NCBI GenBank assembly: GCA_003155655.1
Contig: PMDS01000084.1
Coordinates: 1 to 43,455 of the forward strand
Reading direction: 5' to 3'
Source: Melioribacter sp.
GTDB lineage: Bacteria > Bacteroidota > Ignavibacteria > Ignavibacteriales > Melioribacteraceae
DNA length: 43,455 bases
The stretch's first letter is position 1, and every line of letters starts with the position of its first letter. The translations under genes were made by a program, and so were the position numbers. The notes under the pieces are model-generated. The model was not told where the DNA came from. It was given only the letters and a program-made list of their open reading frames with translations, and searched no databases. Positions 26,584-35,474 of this stretch are shown one piece after another.

Positions 26584-29052
26584 CTAATCCTTTACACATC
26601 GAACACTTAGACCGTAATCCTTCTGAGTATTATTGCGTCCAATTTGTTCAACTATTGGATTTAAAGCTTGATACCAGCCTCTAGTTGCGCTGCTTTCAGT
26701 AGCTGACCAGAAAGCAGTCCAGGTTCCCAAATCGGAGAAGCCTCCAACTCCGCTCACGCGTTCACCTGCAGGTAATGCTTTAAAGCCGCTTGCATTGGTG
26801 CCATCCCAACCAGGACTTGCTGCTTTCATTTTAGCACCCGGACCTTTACTTCCTGTTGCAGTACCCATCCACGAGAATGTTGTTGTTTGAAATGTTACTA
26901 AAGTAGTTGTTCCGGTTGGTGCTATGTTATTTTCTACGCAATATTCATAACGGGCCCACTCCAAATTACTAGGTATATGATAACCGGTTGGACAAATTCC
27001 CTGCGCTCTTGGACCGGTTTGATCATTGTTATTGCTTGGAGCATAACCCATTGCTTCGCCCCATTCATATAAGCCGCCGTATGTTGCGCAGTTGGCAGCT
27101 ACGTTATTGTAACAGTATTTTTCAACTATGCCGTTGTTGGTTTGTTGTTGTCCTGGGGCATTACTTTCTATCATGGTGCCTACATTTAAATTGGCACTTG
27201 CAAATATCAGAGGTGTGTCACATATCGAACCTGTCGAAGGTTTTGTTCTAATCCAAAATTCACATGAGCACTTATTACCGCTGCAGTTTCCTGTTAATTC
27301 AATTCTGTATCCTGCAGTAGAGTTCAAAGTAAGTGCAAAAGATGAGCTGCTTCCGGTTCCATTACCACTTGTAACTAAAGCGCCCGATTGAGCGTCATAA
27401 ACCTGCATACTCCATTGTGTTAAACAATCAGCCGGGTTACATATATTTTGTGGGATAAGATTTACCGTTGCTCCATAGCTAAAAATTTGTGTTTCTTTGC
27501 ATCTGACTTTTAAGTTTCCAGGATTTACGATTACATACATATCTTTATTACAATCGCATGTTTTGCAATCTTTCACAACAACTGTATAAGTACATGGCGG
27601 GCATTTTATTCCATTACATTCTGCATTTAATGTTATTGTGTAAGTGCCGTTTGATGTTGGAGTGAAATTATCGGTTATACTATTTGTTCCGCTTCCTGTT
27701 TTAATGTTGGTGCCGTCTTTTTTAATTTCCCAGGATGTTTTTGCCAGGCAGCTTTCATTATTTGCAGGACTGCACTGATAGGTATCTGTAAAATTAAATG
27801 GTTGGTTGCAATTCCAGGGTATTTGTACTCTACTATTACAATCATATTTTACAACTCTGCCGGCAGTCTGTATAACTAATTGTCCCCATGTGCCACAATC
27901 GCACTTAGCAACACAATCTTCAACAACTATTGTATAAATACATGCAGGACATTTTATTCCGTTGCATTCGGCATTTAATGTTATTGTGTAAGTGCCGTTT
28001 GCAGTCGGAGTGAAACTATCGGTTATACTGTTGGTTCCGCTTCCTGTTTTAATACTGGTGCCGTCTTTTTTAATATCCCATGATGTTTTTGCCTGGCAGC
28101 TTTTGTCATTAGCCGGACTGCACTGGTAAGAGGTTGTAAAATTAAAAGGTGTACTGCATTTCCAGGGTATTTTACTTCCGCAATCATATTTTATTGGACC
28201 AGTTGCAAGACGTAAAACTAATGGAGTCCATGATCCACAATCGCAAGCAGCAACACAGTTTGGTAATCTCATGTCAAGTTCTGCACCCGGCTGACAAACA
28301 ATTGGTCCGGGATCTTTATCATCTCCCTGCAGCCCAACCTTTAAAGCTGTTTGCCCAACGGGTACACTTACATCAATACAATAGTTTACTGTAGTAGCTG
28401 AACCACTGTTTTGAACTTGCAAGGCAGGTGTTATATTGGAGACAGTATAAGCAGGAGTATAGGATGGTGAATAAGCTTTAAACCCGCTTCCTGTATTTGA
28501 ATAAGTTAAATTGTAGTTAGAACTGGTGTATGTTGCAGACACACAAATTTTATAATTATTGAAACCAGTGGTCGGGCGAGAACATTCAACAGATTTCAAT
28601 TTCAAAGCTAAATTCACATCGCAATTCTGTACACTCTGATCAATACAATTTCTGGTTACTTCTTCACCCTTTTCATTTTTAATATATAAGCAGATGGTAT
28701 AATTACCATCGGGGGCATTCAAATTCTTTCCAAATGCTTCTTGAAGTTTAGTGTTGGTGTATGTTAAATCTGCTGTATTGAAATCCTTGAATGAAAAACT
28801 TTTTGAGCCTGCGATCGTAACCGAACTTAATTTACTCTCTACTTGAATTCCGGAAGTTTTTTCCCTTAGCTCGACAGTAATAAGAAATGCCTTGTAGGCT
28901 ACCGCGTTTGAATTGGTTGCTACTATTCTCCAGAGATCAGTAGCTTTAAGTTGATTGGGTGGAGGTTGCGTTAGCTTTACTTGCACTTGTGCCTGGGCAA
29001 AACATAACCCGGTAATTAAGAGCAAATTTAACAGCAAAAATAATTTTCGCAT
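26584..29052 (-). CDS. Cys-rich secreted protein with FISUMP domain
   Basis: An 822-aa exported protein with about 42 cysteines after the signal peptide (cleaved near CFAQ, residue 20). An N-terminal beta region (about 22-260) precedes three Cys-rich PKD/Ig-like repeats: about 267-380, 381-496 and a diverged 497-605. Each contains CDCG-type pairs, YQCSPAN..SC and AECNGIKCP.C. The C-terminal 610-822 is a Fibrobacter succinogenes major domain (FISUMP): YGGLYEWGEAM, CPTGYHIPSNLEW, ATGSKGPGAKMK, FWSATES and LSVRCVKD. FISUMP proteins are surface or secreted; function is poorly known. It is the first gene of the envelope operon and is followed within nine nt by the thioredoxin-like gene. No T9SS CTD is visible. 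Confidence 0.85.
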   Translation of the reverse strand: MRKLFLLLNLLLITGLCFAQAQVQVKLTQPPPNQLKATDLWRIVATNSNAVAYKAFLITVELREKTSGIQVESKLSSVTIAGSKSFSFKDFNTADLTYTNTKLQEAFGKNLNAPDGNYTICLYIKNEKGEEVTRNCIDQSVQNCDVNLALKLKSVECSRPTTGFNNYKICVSATYTSSNYNLTYSNTGSGFKAYSPSYTPAYTVSNITPALQVQNSGSATTVNYCIDVSVPVGQTALKVGLQGDDKDPGPIVCQPGAELDMRLPNCVAACDCGSWTPLVLRLATGPIKYDCGSKIPWKCSTPFNFTTSYQCSPANDKSCQAKTSWDIKKDGTSIKTGSGTNSITDSFTPTANGTYTITLNAECNGIKCPACIYTIVVEDCVAKCDCGTWGQLVIQTAGRVVKYDCNSRVQIPWNCNQPFNFTDTYQCSPANNESCLAKTSWEIKKDGTNIKTGSGTNSITDNFTPTSNGTYTITLNAECNGIKCPPCTYTVVVKDCKTCDCNKDMYVIVNPGNLKVRCKETQIFSYGATVNLIPQNICNPADCLTQWSMQVYDAQSGALVTSGNGTGSSSSFALTLNSTAGYRIELTGNCSGNKCSCEFWIRTKPSTGSICDTPLIFASANLNVGTMIESNAPGQQQTNNGIVEKYCYNNVAANCATYGGLYEWGEAMGYAPSNNNDQTGPRAQGICPTGYHIPSNLEWARYEYCVENNIAPTGTTTLVTFQTTTFSWMGTATGSKGPGAKMKAASPGWDGTNASGFKALPAGERVSGVGGFSDLGTWTAFWSATESSATRGWYQALNPIVEQIGRNNTQKDYGLSVRCVKD

Positions 29053-29154
29053 GATATTCCTTCATTGATTGTTAAACAATTATTTTTTACCAGTATATAC
29101 CTTGTGTAATAAGCAAAGCAAGATGCCTATTATTTTTAATTCTGTAAAAAAATC

Positions 29155-29415
29155 TCATTTTATAATTTCACCATTCTTAATCTTTATTGAAGTTTTGTAC
29201 TTTAGGTTTTTAAGCGATGATTTTAACTTTTCTATTTTAAAAGCAGGAACATTCGGATCGTTTTCCAGATCTGCAATTGCTTCTTCAATTGACATGTATT
29301 CTTTTATGTTAACATTATCTTTTTCAGTTTTTATAATTAAAAGAGGCGGAGACATTGAATGTTTTCTCTTAAATAAACCCACTAGCTTTTGTATAGTTTT
29401 CAATTTGTTTGCCAA
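29155..29415 (-). CDS. Small hypothetical protein, uncertain start
   Basis: An 86-codon frame from a TTG at 29415 with no clear ribosome-binding site. The sequence reads like a soluble alpha/beta protein (VGLFKRKHSMSPPLLIIKT, SIEEAIADLENDPNVPAF, KTSIKIKNGEIIK). The frame extends a further ten codons upstream to a TGA with no ATG or GTG. It lies alone in the 29053-29507 gap, upstream of the FISUMP gene on the same strand. A weaker plus-strand frame overlaps it. It could be a real small gene or the 3' remnant of a longer one. Confidence 0.4.
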   Translation of the reverse strand: MANKLKTIQKLVGLFKRKHSMSPPLLIIKTEKDNVNIKEYMSIEEAIADLENDPNVPAFKIEKLKSSLKNLKYKTSIKIKNGEIIK

Positions 29416-29507
29416 ATTTTTGTTCGAATCTAAATACGATAGTCAGTTATAACAATAGCTAACAAGCGTGCGGCGTGTATTGGTAAGTAAACGGTATAAA
29501 GGAAGAA

Positions 29508-32500
29508 TTAATCGGCAGGTGAAAAAGGAGAATCTGAATCCGGGTTGACGAGTTTATAAAGCGGAGCCGGGAGCGAAATAATTACTTCCGTTCCGTGTGA
29601 ATCATTATTTCGGGCACTTAGATCTTCGAACATAATTGGCTGCGGAAGCTGCATCTTTGTGCTCAGTAATCTGAGACGTTCTTCAATAATTTGTATCCCT
29701 TTGGAAATGTGATCTTCTTTTTTATTCTTTCTTGCTTCTTTAATTCCTATTCCGTTATCGGTAACCTTTATTATTAATGACTGGCAAATGACTGAATCAA
29801 TGTCAACATCTTCAAATAAAAATGAGATGGTTATCATTCCTTTATTTCCTGAATTAATTATTCCATGCCAAAGAGTATTTTCTACGAACGGTTGGATAAT
29901 CATATTCGGTATCATAATGGAGCCGGAGTTAACATCGGCGCCTGTAACAATCTCATAAGAAAAACTTTCCTGAAATCTTAGTTTCTCAAGATCCAAATAA
30001 AGTTTAAGCCGGTTTATCTCTTCGGATAAGAGAATAAACCCGCTTCCGGCTGTATCAAGATTTTTTCTGATCAGTTTAGCCATCATTGCTATATAATCAT
30101 TTGCTTCTTCATTTCTTTGGCAATTAATGAGGTATTGTACTGAATTGAGTGAATTAAAAATAAAATGAGGATTCATCATCGCAGATAGAGCTTGATGCTT
30201 CAGTTCGTTGATTCTTTCAGTGAGTTCCAACTTCTCCTTTATTTTTTTATTATTCAGTTTTAATCTATTAGTTATTATGAATCCGGATAAACAAATAAAT
30301 ATTGATATAATCAAAAGATCAAACCATATTGTCTCAACAAAATGTGGTAAAACACGGAAGGTTAGGAAATACGGTTTACTCCAATCTGCATTCTGTGATT
30401 TAGCCATTATCTGCAGTTCATATTTTCCTTTCTTAAGAGAAACGAAGTCCAGAAAATTATGATCGGTTTCATTCCAAACGCCGTTCATTTTATATTTATA
30501 TTTTACCGAACCGGGTGAAGAGTAGCTAGGCGCGTTAAATTCGATATAAACATTATTTTGTTCCGGTTTAAAAACTAAATCATTATAGTTAGTATATAAC
30601 GAATCACCTGCTTTTATATTAATGATTTTCATATCAAGCGGAAGAGGAACATACTTGTCAAATAAATTTATATTTAGAAATGAAATACCATTACTTGTAC
30701 CGATGTATAAATAGTTTTTCTCTTTATCATAAAAAAGAGAATATACTTCATCTGAAGGAAGACCCGTTTGCCTGTTAAGTTGTTTAATTGAATTACCGTC
30801 AAATAAATAAAGCCCCTTCATATTTCCAATCCAAATCCTATCCCGGCTGTCTGAAACAATAGAATTCGAGGATGATAAATTGGAGCCAAGAATATTAGTG
30901 TAACTTGTAACTGAATCATTATTAAGGTTGAAGCTGGCTATTCCTTTTTCACCGGCAAACCATATTATATTTTTTTTGTCTTGAAAGATTGAATTTATCC
31001 TAGAATTTAGGACGGGATTAGTTGGGAATAAAGATTTCTTCAATTCTGCCTTGTCAATAGACAGATTAGATACTTTGCATAAACCAAGGTTTGTTCCTAT
31101 CCAGATATTCTTTTTTGTATCCTCAAAAATTTCGTTTATGCGGTCTAGTTTAGTGCTATCTCCCCAAATATAGAACGTGTAAGTTCGATTATCATTATAG
31201 TGAAGATCTTTTTGGACTCTTATATAACTTCCTCCTGCTCCGAACAGGTAAAGCCCGTTGCTGGTTTTTAAGAATGATGACTTGTCGAATAGGTGAAACT
31301 TTATTCCATTGTAAAAAACATTTTTCATTTCATTCCCGCCGAATCCGAATGCGCCGCAAACATAAAAATCATTATCAATATTTTTAATGTGGTAGATGTA
31401 TTCAGTCAAAGTTTTATTAATATTACTTTTGATGTGGCCGAATTTTCCATTTTCTAAAATATTTACACCATTAAAAGTACCTATCAATAATTTACCGGAT
31501 CTTTCTTCCTCAATTGAATAAACATTATTACTGCTCAATCCGTCATTTTCATTATAGTTTCTGAGATAAAGATTGTTCAAACAATAAACACCTTTGCCGT
31601 ATGTGCTTATCCAAATATTTCCTTCATTATCTTCAAGATAATTATTTATAAGAGTGTTCTGCAGATCCATCTTTTTTCCGATATCAATAATTTTATCTGA
31701 ACCGTTGGGAATAAGATAGAAACCTCTGTTCATTACAGAAAACCAGAGATTATCATTTTTGTCTCTTAATATGGATACAACATCCTTGTTGCCGGTGTTT
31801 AGGTCTATTTTATATTTTTTAATTAAAATATTATTTTTTATTTGATAGATAAATCCTTTTGTGCCGATAAAGTAACTGCCGTCATCACTACTAGTAAAAC
31901 AAAAAACATTGGTATCAGGAAGGCCGGGAATTATCAGTTTAGTTAATTTGTTATTTTTAAAATTGTATAAGCCGGTTGTAGTCAATGCGATCATTTCATA
32001 AGTCAATATTCTTTCTAATTTTATTATTTGAACTGGATATGTACTAATAGTGTAATTTGAAAAACCTGATGGTATTTTTTCATTAATTACATTTATGTTT
32101 CCCCATCTTCGGTAGGCATATAATTTTTCCTGGTAGTTACCCGAAGGGATATGCAACAAATATGAGAGAGCAAAACTTTTCCCGTCAATTTCATCACAAT
32201 AATTTTCAATTTTACCGTTTTTTAATACATTAATTCCTTTTTCATAATTACCTATATACAATTCACCGTTTTTCCCTTCTGCGAGAGAAATAATCGAATT
32301 GGAATTAAGACCATCATTTGTTCTGAATGTTGTGAAATTTTTTCCGTCAAACTTGCTGATTCCATTCAATGTGGCGAACCAGATAAATCCGTTTCTATCC
32401 TGAATTATATCAAAAACAGTTGAAGAGGCAAGCCCATCGGATGAAGTATAATGATAATAAGAAGGTGTCTGAGAATAAACCCGGGCAAACTGAAGAAAAG

Positions 32501-32534
32501 TAAGTGTTACAAGAATTAAAAATTTATTAAACAT
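29508..32534 (-). CDS. Propeller-domain sensor histidine kinase (LytS/YehU type)
   Basis: A 1008-aa membrane sensor. The ATG at 32534 begins a signal sequence (MFNKFLILVTLTFLQFARVYS); a TTG six nt earlier is less likely. The periplasmic part is a two-component-regulator propeller of many repeats (HYTSSDGLASSTVFDIIQD, GFIWFATLNGISKFDG and similar) to about residue 640, then a Y_Y_Y domain (about 645-725), a TM helix (about 733-755) and a coiled segment. The cytoplasmic kinase has the H-box MNPHFIFNSLN with His790, the N-box PNMIIQPFVENTLWHG, and the DNGIG ATP lid. It starts 2 nt after the response-regulator stop, so the two are co-translated. Related sensors detect extracytoplasmic sugars or envelope signals; the ligand is unknown. 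Confidence 0.92.
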   Translation of the reverse strand: MFNKFLILVTLTFLQFARVYSQTPSYYHYTSSDGLASSTVFDIIQDRNGFIWFATLNGISKFDGKNFTTFRTNDGLNSNSIISLAEGKNGELYIGNYEKGINVLKNGKIENYCDEIDGKSFALSYLLHIPSGNYQEKLYAYRRWGNINVINEKIPSGFSNYTISTYPVQIIKLERILTYEMIALTTTGLYNFKNNKLTKLIIPGLPDTNVFCFTSSDDGSYFIGTKGFIYQIKNNILIKKYKIDLNTGNKDVVSILRDKNDNLWFSVMNRGFYLIPNGSDKIIDIGKKMDLQNTLINNYLEDNEGNIWISTYGKGVYCLNNLYLRNYNENDGLSSNNVYSIEEERSGKLLIGTFNGVNILENGKFGHIKSNINKTLTEYIYHIKNIDNDFYVCGAFGFGGNEMKNVFYNGIKFHLFDKSSFLKTSNGLYLFGAGGSYIRVQKDLHYNDNRTYTFYIWGDSTKLDRINEIFEDTKKNIWIGTNLGLCKVSNLSIDKAELKKSLFPTNPVLNSRINSIFQDKKNIIWFAGEKGIASFNLNNDSVTSYTNILGSNLSSSNSIVSDSRDRIWIGNMKGLYLFDGNSIKQLNRQTGLPSDEVYSLFYDKEKNYLYIGTSNGISFLNINLFDKYVPLPLDMKIINIKAGDSLYTNYNDLVFKPEQNNVYIEFNAPSYSSPGSVKYKYKMNGVWNETDHNFLDFVSLKKGKYELQIMAKSQNADWSKPYFLTFRVLPHFVETIWFDLLIISIFICLSGFIITNRLKLNNKKIKEKLELTERINELKHQALSAMMNPHFIFNSLNSVQYLINCQRNEEANDYIAMMAKLIRKNLDTAGSGFILLSEEINRLKLYLDLEKLRFQESFSYEIVTGADVNSGSIMIPNMIIQPFVENTLWHGIINSGNKGMITISFLFEDVDIDSVICQSLIIKVTDNGIGIKEARKNKKEDHISKGIQIIEERLRLLSTKMQLPQPIMFEDLSARNNDSHGTEVIISLPAPLYKLVNPDSDSPFSPAD

Positions 32535-32536
32535 AT

Positions 32537-33289
32537 TCAAACTGAATTATGTACTGCTTTTATTTTCTGTACAAAATCCGGAGTTTTCCTGCGCGATATC
32601 TCAATCCTGCTGCCGTCTGTCATTGTAACAAAGTTCCCGCTGAGGTTTGAATATTCTTTTATATATTTTAAGTTGATTAAGTGCGATTTATGAATTCTGA
32701 AAAATTTTTCTTTCGGTAAAGTATCCTCAAAATCTTTTAACGTGCGGGAAACAATTGTATCCTTTCCGTCTTTAATAATTACCTTGGTGTAGCATCCTTC
32801 AGCTTCGAACCTTATTATATCATCAATTATCAATACATTAAACCCGTGTGATGCAGGAAGAACAATTTTATCTGTATTGTAAATCTGTTTATCTTTAATA
32901 TTTTTATTCCTAATCAGCAAAAGTTTTTTAACTGTCTGTTTAAGCTCCTTAATATTTATTGGCTTAAGAAGATAATCTACTGCGCCGGCTTTTACAGCAT
33001 TGATTCCAAATTCTTCGTGCGCGCTTACAAAAACTACCATAAAGTTCCGCTCATCATATTCGTCAAGAAAGTCAAATCCATCCAGAACGGGCATATTAAT
33101 ATCAAGGAATACAACATCAGGTTTATGGACAGATACAAGTTCCTTTGCATGAACAACGGAATCAGCGCATTCAAGAATTTCGACTTCAAAGCAATAAGCT
33201 TCAATTATCTTCTTTAGATTTTCTCTTCCATGAAGTTCATCATCAACAATTATTGCAGTTAATTTATCTGACGCATTTTGAATATTCAT
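32537..33289 (-). CDS. LytTR-family response regulator
   Basis: A 250-aa cytoplasmic DNA-binding response regulator. The receiver domain (about 10-130) has the acidic pair Asp16-Asp17, phosphoacceptor Asp63 in FLDINMPVLDG, and Lys109. The LytTR DNA-binding domain spans about 140-247 (FEAEGCYTKV, FFRIHKSHLINLKYI, TMTDGSRIEISRRK). It is the first gene of a two-gene operon with the propeller sensor kinase, which presumably phosphorylates it. Start ATG at 33289; an AT-rich leader without a clear ribosome-binding site precedes it. The target genes are unknown; the nearby envelope operon is one candidate by proximity only. Confidence 0.93.
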   Translation of the reverse strand: MNIQNASDKLTAIIVDDELHGRENLKKIIEAYCFEVEILECADSVVHAKELVSVHKPDVVFLDINMPVLDGFDFLDEYDERNFMVVFVSAHEEFGINAVKAGAVDYLLKPINIKELKQTVKKLLLIRNKNIKDKQIYNTDKIVLPASHGFNVLIIDDIIRFEAEGCYTKVIIKDGKDTIVSRTLKDFEDTLPKEKFFRIHKSHLINLKYIKEYSNLSGNFVTMTDGSRIEISRRKTPDFVQKIKAVHNSV

Positions 33290-33664
33290 AACTTATTTTT
33301 TTTAAATTACTTTCTACGGAAATCATCTTGCCATATTTAACACTCACTAAAAAAGATGAGTGTTGAATATTTATACGAAACTAAAACAACTACTAAAAAA
33401 TTGAATTAACGGTAAGATTGGAATTACGGGAAATTATTTAGTTATATGATTAATATCTTATCAATTAACTTTTCTCTACGGAGATTAAGATACTTTGAAT
33501 AAGATAATAAGTCAAGAAATCTGTTAAAGATAATTAACCAAGTACATATTAATAATCTATCCACAGTAAAAACAATGATTACAAATAATAACTAATGTTT
33601 TTATGTATCCTACATTCACATTAAGAACTAAATATTATAAAATCAATTTTCTCCAACAGTACTA
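33290..33664. other. AT-rich intergenic gap with a 13-bp hairpin
   Basis: The 375-nt gap lies between the reductase stop and the LytTR regulator start and contains no supported gene. An inverted repeat at 33334-33369 has 13-bp arms (TATTTAACACTCA and TGAGTGTTGAATA, one G-T pair) around a 10-nt loop. It could be a weak terminator for the reductase or an operator or leader structure of the regulator operon. Confidence 0.5.
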
Positions 33665-34522
33665 TTAAGTTTTTGACAACTGCTTGAGCACTTCACTTAC
33701 ACTTACTGAAAGCGGTGTTGTTTGCCTGCCTATTAACGCTGAAAGCTGCCTGCTATTGTCGAACAGAGCGCCCTGGGAGGCGCCGGTATCCCAGCCGGCT
33801 ATTGAGTTCGCAAACGCTTCAGGCAATCCGAAATTTTTTAGCGCATTAGCATATTCTGCTTCGGATAAATTTTTATACGTAATTTCTTTCCCTGTCTGCT
33901 TTGAAATTTCCACTGCCAGATCACTTAGAGTATATGCTTGATCTCCTGCGAGTTCGTAAGTTTTGCCCTGATGCCCTTTACCGGTTAAAACCGCAGCTGC
34001 CGCTTCTGCAAAATCTTCACGTGCGGCAGAAGAAATTTTACCATTTCCTGCGCATCCTATAAAAGCGCCGCCGGCAATAGCACCGGGAATTGAGTTGGTG
34101 TAATTTTCGGTGTACCAGCCGTTACGCAATATTGTGTAAGCTATGCCTGATTCTTTAATAGCTGTTTCAGTCGGAAAATGTTCTTTTGCAAGATTGAGAG
34201 GCGATTTATCTGCGTGCAGCAGACTTGTGTAAACTATCCACTTTATTCCTTCTTTCTTTGCTGCGTTAATTATATTATTATGTTGTACTAAACGCTTTCC
34301 AACCTCACTTGCAGATATTAGCAGAAGTGTATCTATACCTGCAAGAGCTTTTTCAAGTGTTTCTGGTTTGTCATAGTTTGCTTCACGAACAATAACACCA
34401 AGATCAGCTGCTTTCTCAGGTGAACGTACTAGTGCAACAATCTCATCGGTTCTTTTTGCTTTAAGATTTTTAACTACAAGACTGCCCAATTGTCCTGTAG
34501 CCCCGGTAATACCTATAGACAT
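33665..34522 (-). CDS. NmrA/QorB-like NAD(P)-binding reductase
   Basis: A 285-aa atypical short-chain dehydrogenase of the NmrA/QorB type, expected to reduce quinones or act as an NADPH-sensing protein in the cytoplasm. The N-terminal Rossmann motif is GITGATGQLGSLV. The substrate-side features (ILRNGWYTENY, ELAGDQAYTLSDLA) match QorB-like proteins, which replace the usual YxxxK catalytic pair. ATG start with GAAGGAG 8 nt upstream. It is a single gene divergent from the XRE-cupin/acyl-CoA synthetase pair. Confidence 0.87.
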   Translation of the reverse strand: MSIGITGATGQLGSLVVKNLKAKRTDEIVALVRSPEKAADLGVIVREANYDKPETLEKALAGIDTLLLISASEVGKRLVQHNNIINAAKKEGIKWIVYTSLLHADKSPLNLAKEHFPTETAIKESGIAYTILRNGWYTENYTNSIPGAIAGGAFIGCAGNGKISSAAREDFAEAAAAVLTGKGHQGKTYELAGDQAYTLSDLAVEISKQTGKEITYKNLSEAEYANALKNFGLPEAFANSIAGWDTGASQGALFDNSRQLSALIGRQTTPLSVSVSEVLKQLSKT

Positions 34523-34651
34523 ATTACAACTCCTTCAATTGTTTACACATTCTCTATAAATAGGACTAATTATTTTCTTTACAAAATTCATAAAATTAGC
34601 AACCCTGCAATGTATTGGTTAAACATCAATAATGTATTTAGGAGTTCCACT

Positions 34652-34768
34652 ATGTTTAGATGGAGTGCTGTATACGGATACACTTTTCTTTGTTGTCAAG
34701 CACGTCTTGTCCGGGTAAATCTTCCAGAAGAAGACAAACCTGCCGGGAAATTTTTTATAATAGGCTGA
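34652..34768 (+). CDS. Candidate 38-aa small protein
   Basis: A 38-codon frame starts at an ATG with AGGAG (34640-34644) seven nt upstream and ends in TGA. The peptide has an aromatic N-terminus with a Cys-Cys pair (TFLCCQARLV) and ends NLPEEDKPAGKFFIIG. Base composition inside it is richer in GC than its flanks, as in coding DNA. It lies in the 34523-34897 gap between divergent genes, where nothing else is supported. It may be a true small gene or the surviving tail of a decayed one; no family recognised. Confidence 0.4.
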   Translation: MFRWSAVYGYTFLCCQARLVRVNLPEEDKPAGKFFIIG

Positions 34769-34897
34769 ATTAAAAAACAGTTTAATCGGATGATGATATC
34801 GTTGATTATTTTAATATTTCCTGTTACATTCAATTCGGATTTTTACTTTTTCATAAAATAGTTCAAAACGAAATATTAACTATTATACCATCTGATT

Positions 34898-35452
34898 ATG
34901 GACGAGCAAATTAAATTAATTGCAGAAAGAATTAAGGAATTAAGAGAAATCTCCGGAGTATCATGCGAAACTTTATCGAATGAACTAAGTATTCCGGGTG
35001 ATCTTTTAGCTCAATATGAAAGCGGCAACATTGATATACCGGTAGGATTTTTATCTAAATTCGCGCACCGGTTCAATGTAGAGCTTTCCGCACTATTCAG
35101 CGGCGAAAACCCGCGGCTTCATGTATACAGTATTGTACGCAAAGGGAAAGGGCTCAACATTGAAAGGCGAAAACAATACAAATACGAAAACCTTGCGTAC
35201 AATTTCATAAATAAAAAAGCAGAACCATTCATTGTTACTATCGAACCATCCTCCGGTCAAACTCAGATGGAATTTAATTCACATCCCGGTCAGGAATTTA
35301 ATTATGTGATTCAAGGTTCAATGAAAATTGTGATTGATGGTCATGAAATAATTCTTAACGAGGGTGATTCAATTTACTATGATTCAAATTATAGCCATGC
35401 AATGAAAGCGCTGAACAATACAACAGTAAAAATGCTTGCAATTATTTTATAA
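34898..35452 (+). CDS. XRE-family regulator with C-terminal cupin
   Basis: A 184-aa transcriptional regulator. The N-terminal helix-turn-helix (about 7-62) has the RIKELREISGVSCETLSNEL form, and a single cupin barrel fills about 105-182 (HPGQEFNYVIQGSMKIVIDG, LNEGDSIYYDSNYSHAM). The cupin probably senses a small ligand. It is directly followed, 22 nt later, by the acyl-CoA synthetase gene. An XRE-cupin regulator beside an AMP-forming ligase is a recurring pair, so it most likely controls that gene and perhaps the divergent reductase. ATG start without a strong ribosome-binding site. Confidence 0.9.
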   Translation: MDEQIKLIAERIKELREISGVSCETLSNELSIPGDLLAQYESGNIDIPVGFLSKFAHRFNVELSALFSGENPRLHVYSIVRKGKGLNIERRKQYKYENLAYNFINKKAEPFIVTIEPSSGQTQMEFNSHPGQEFNYVIQGSMKIVIDGHEIILNEGDSIYYDSNYSHAMKALNNTTVKMLAIIL

Positions 35453-35474
35453 TATTTCACGGAATTAAAAACAC

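Noticed and set aside
29069-29452. 127-codon plus-strand frame in the gap upstream of the FISUMP gene
   Set aside because: It lies opposite a more protein-like minus-strand frame and is Phe/Ser-rich as expected for an antisense shadow.
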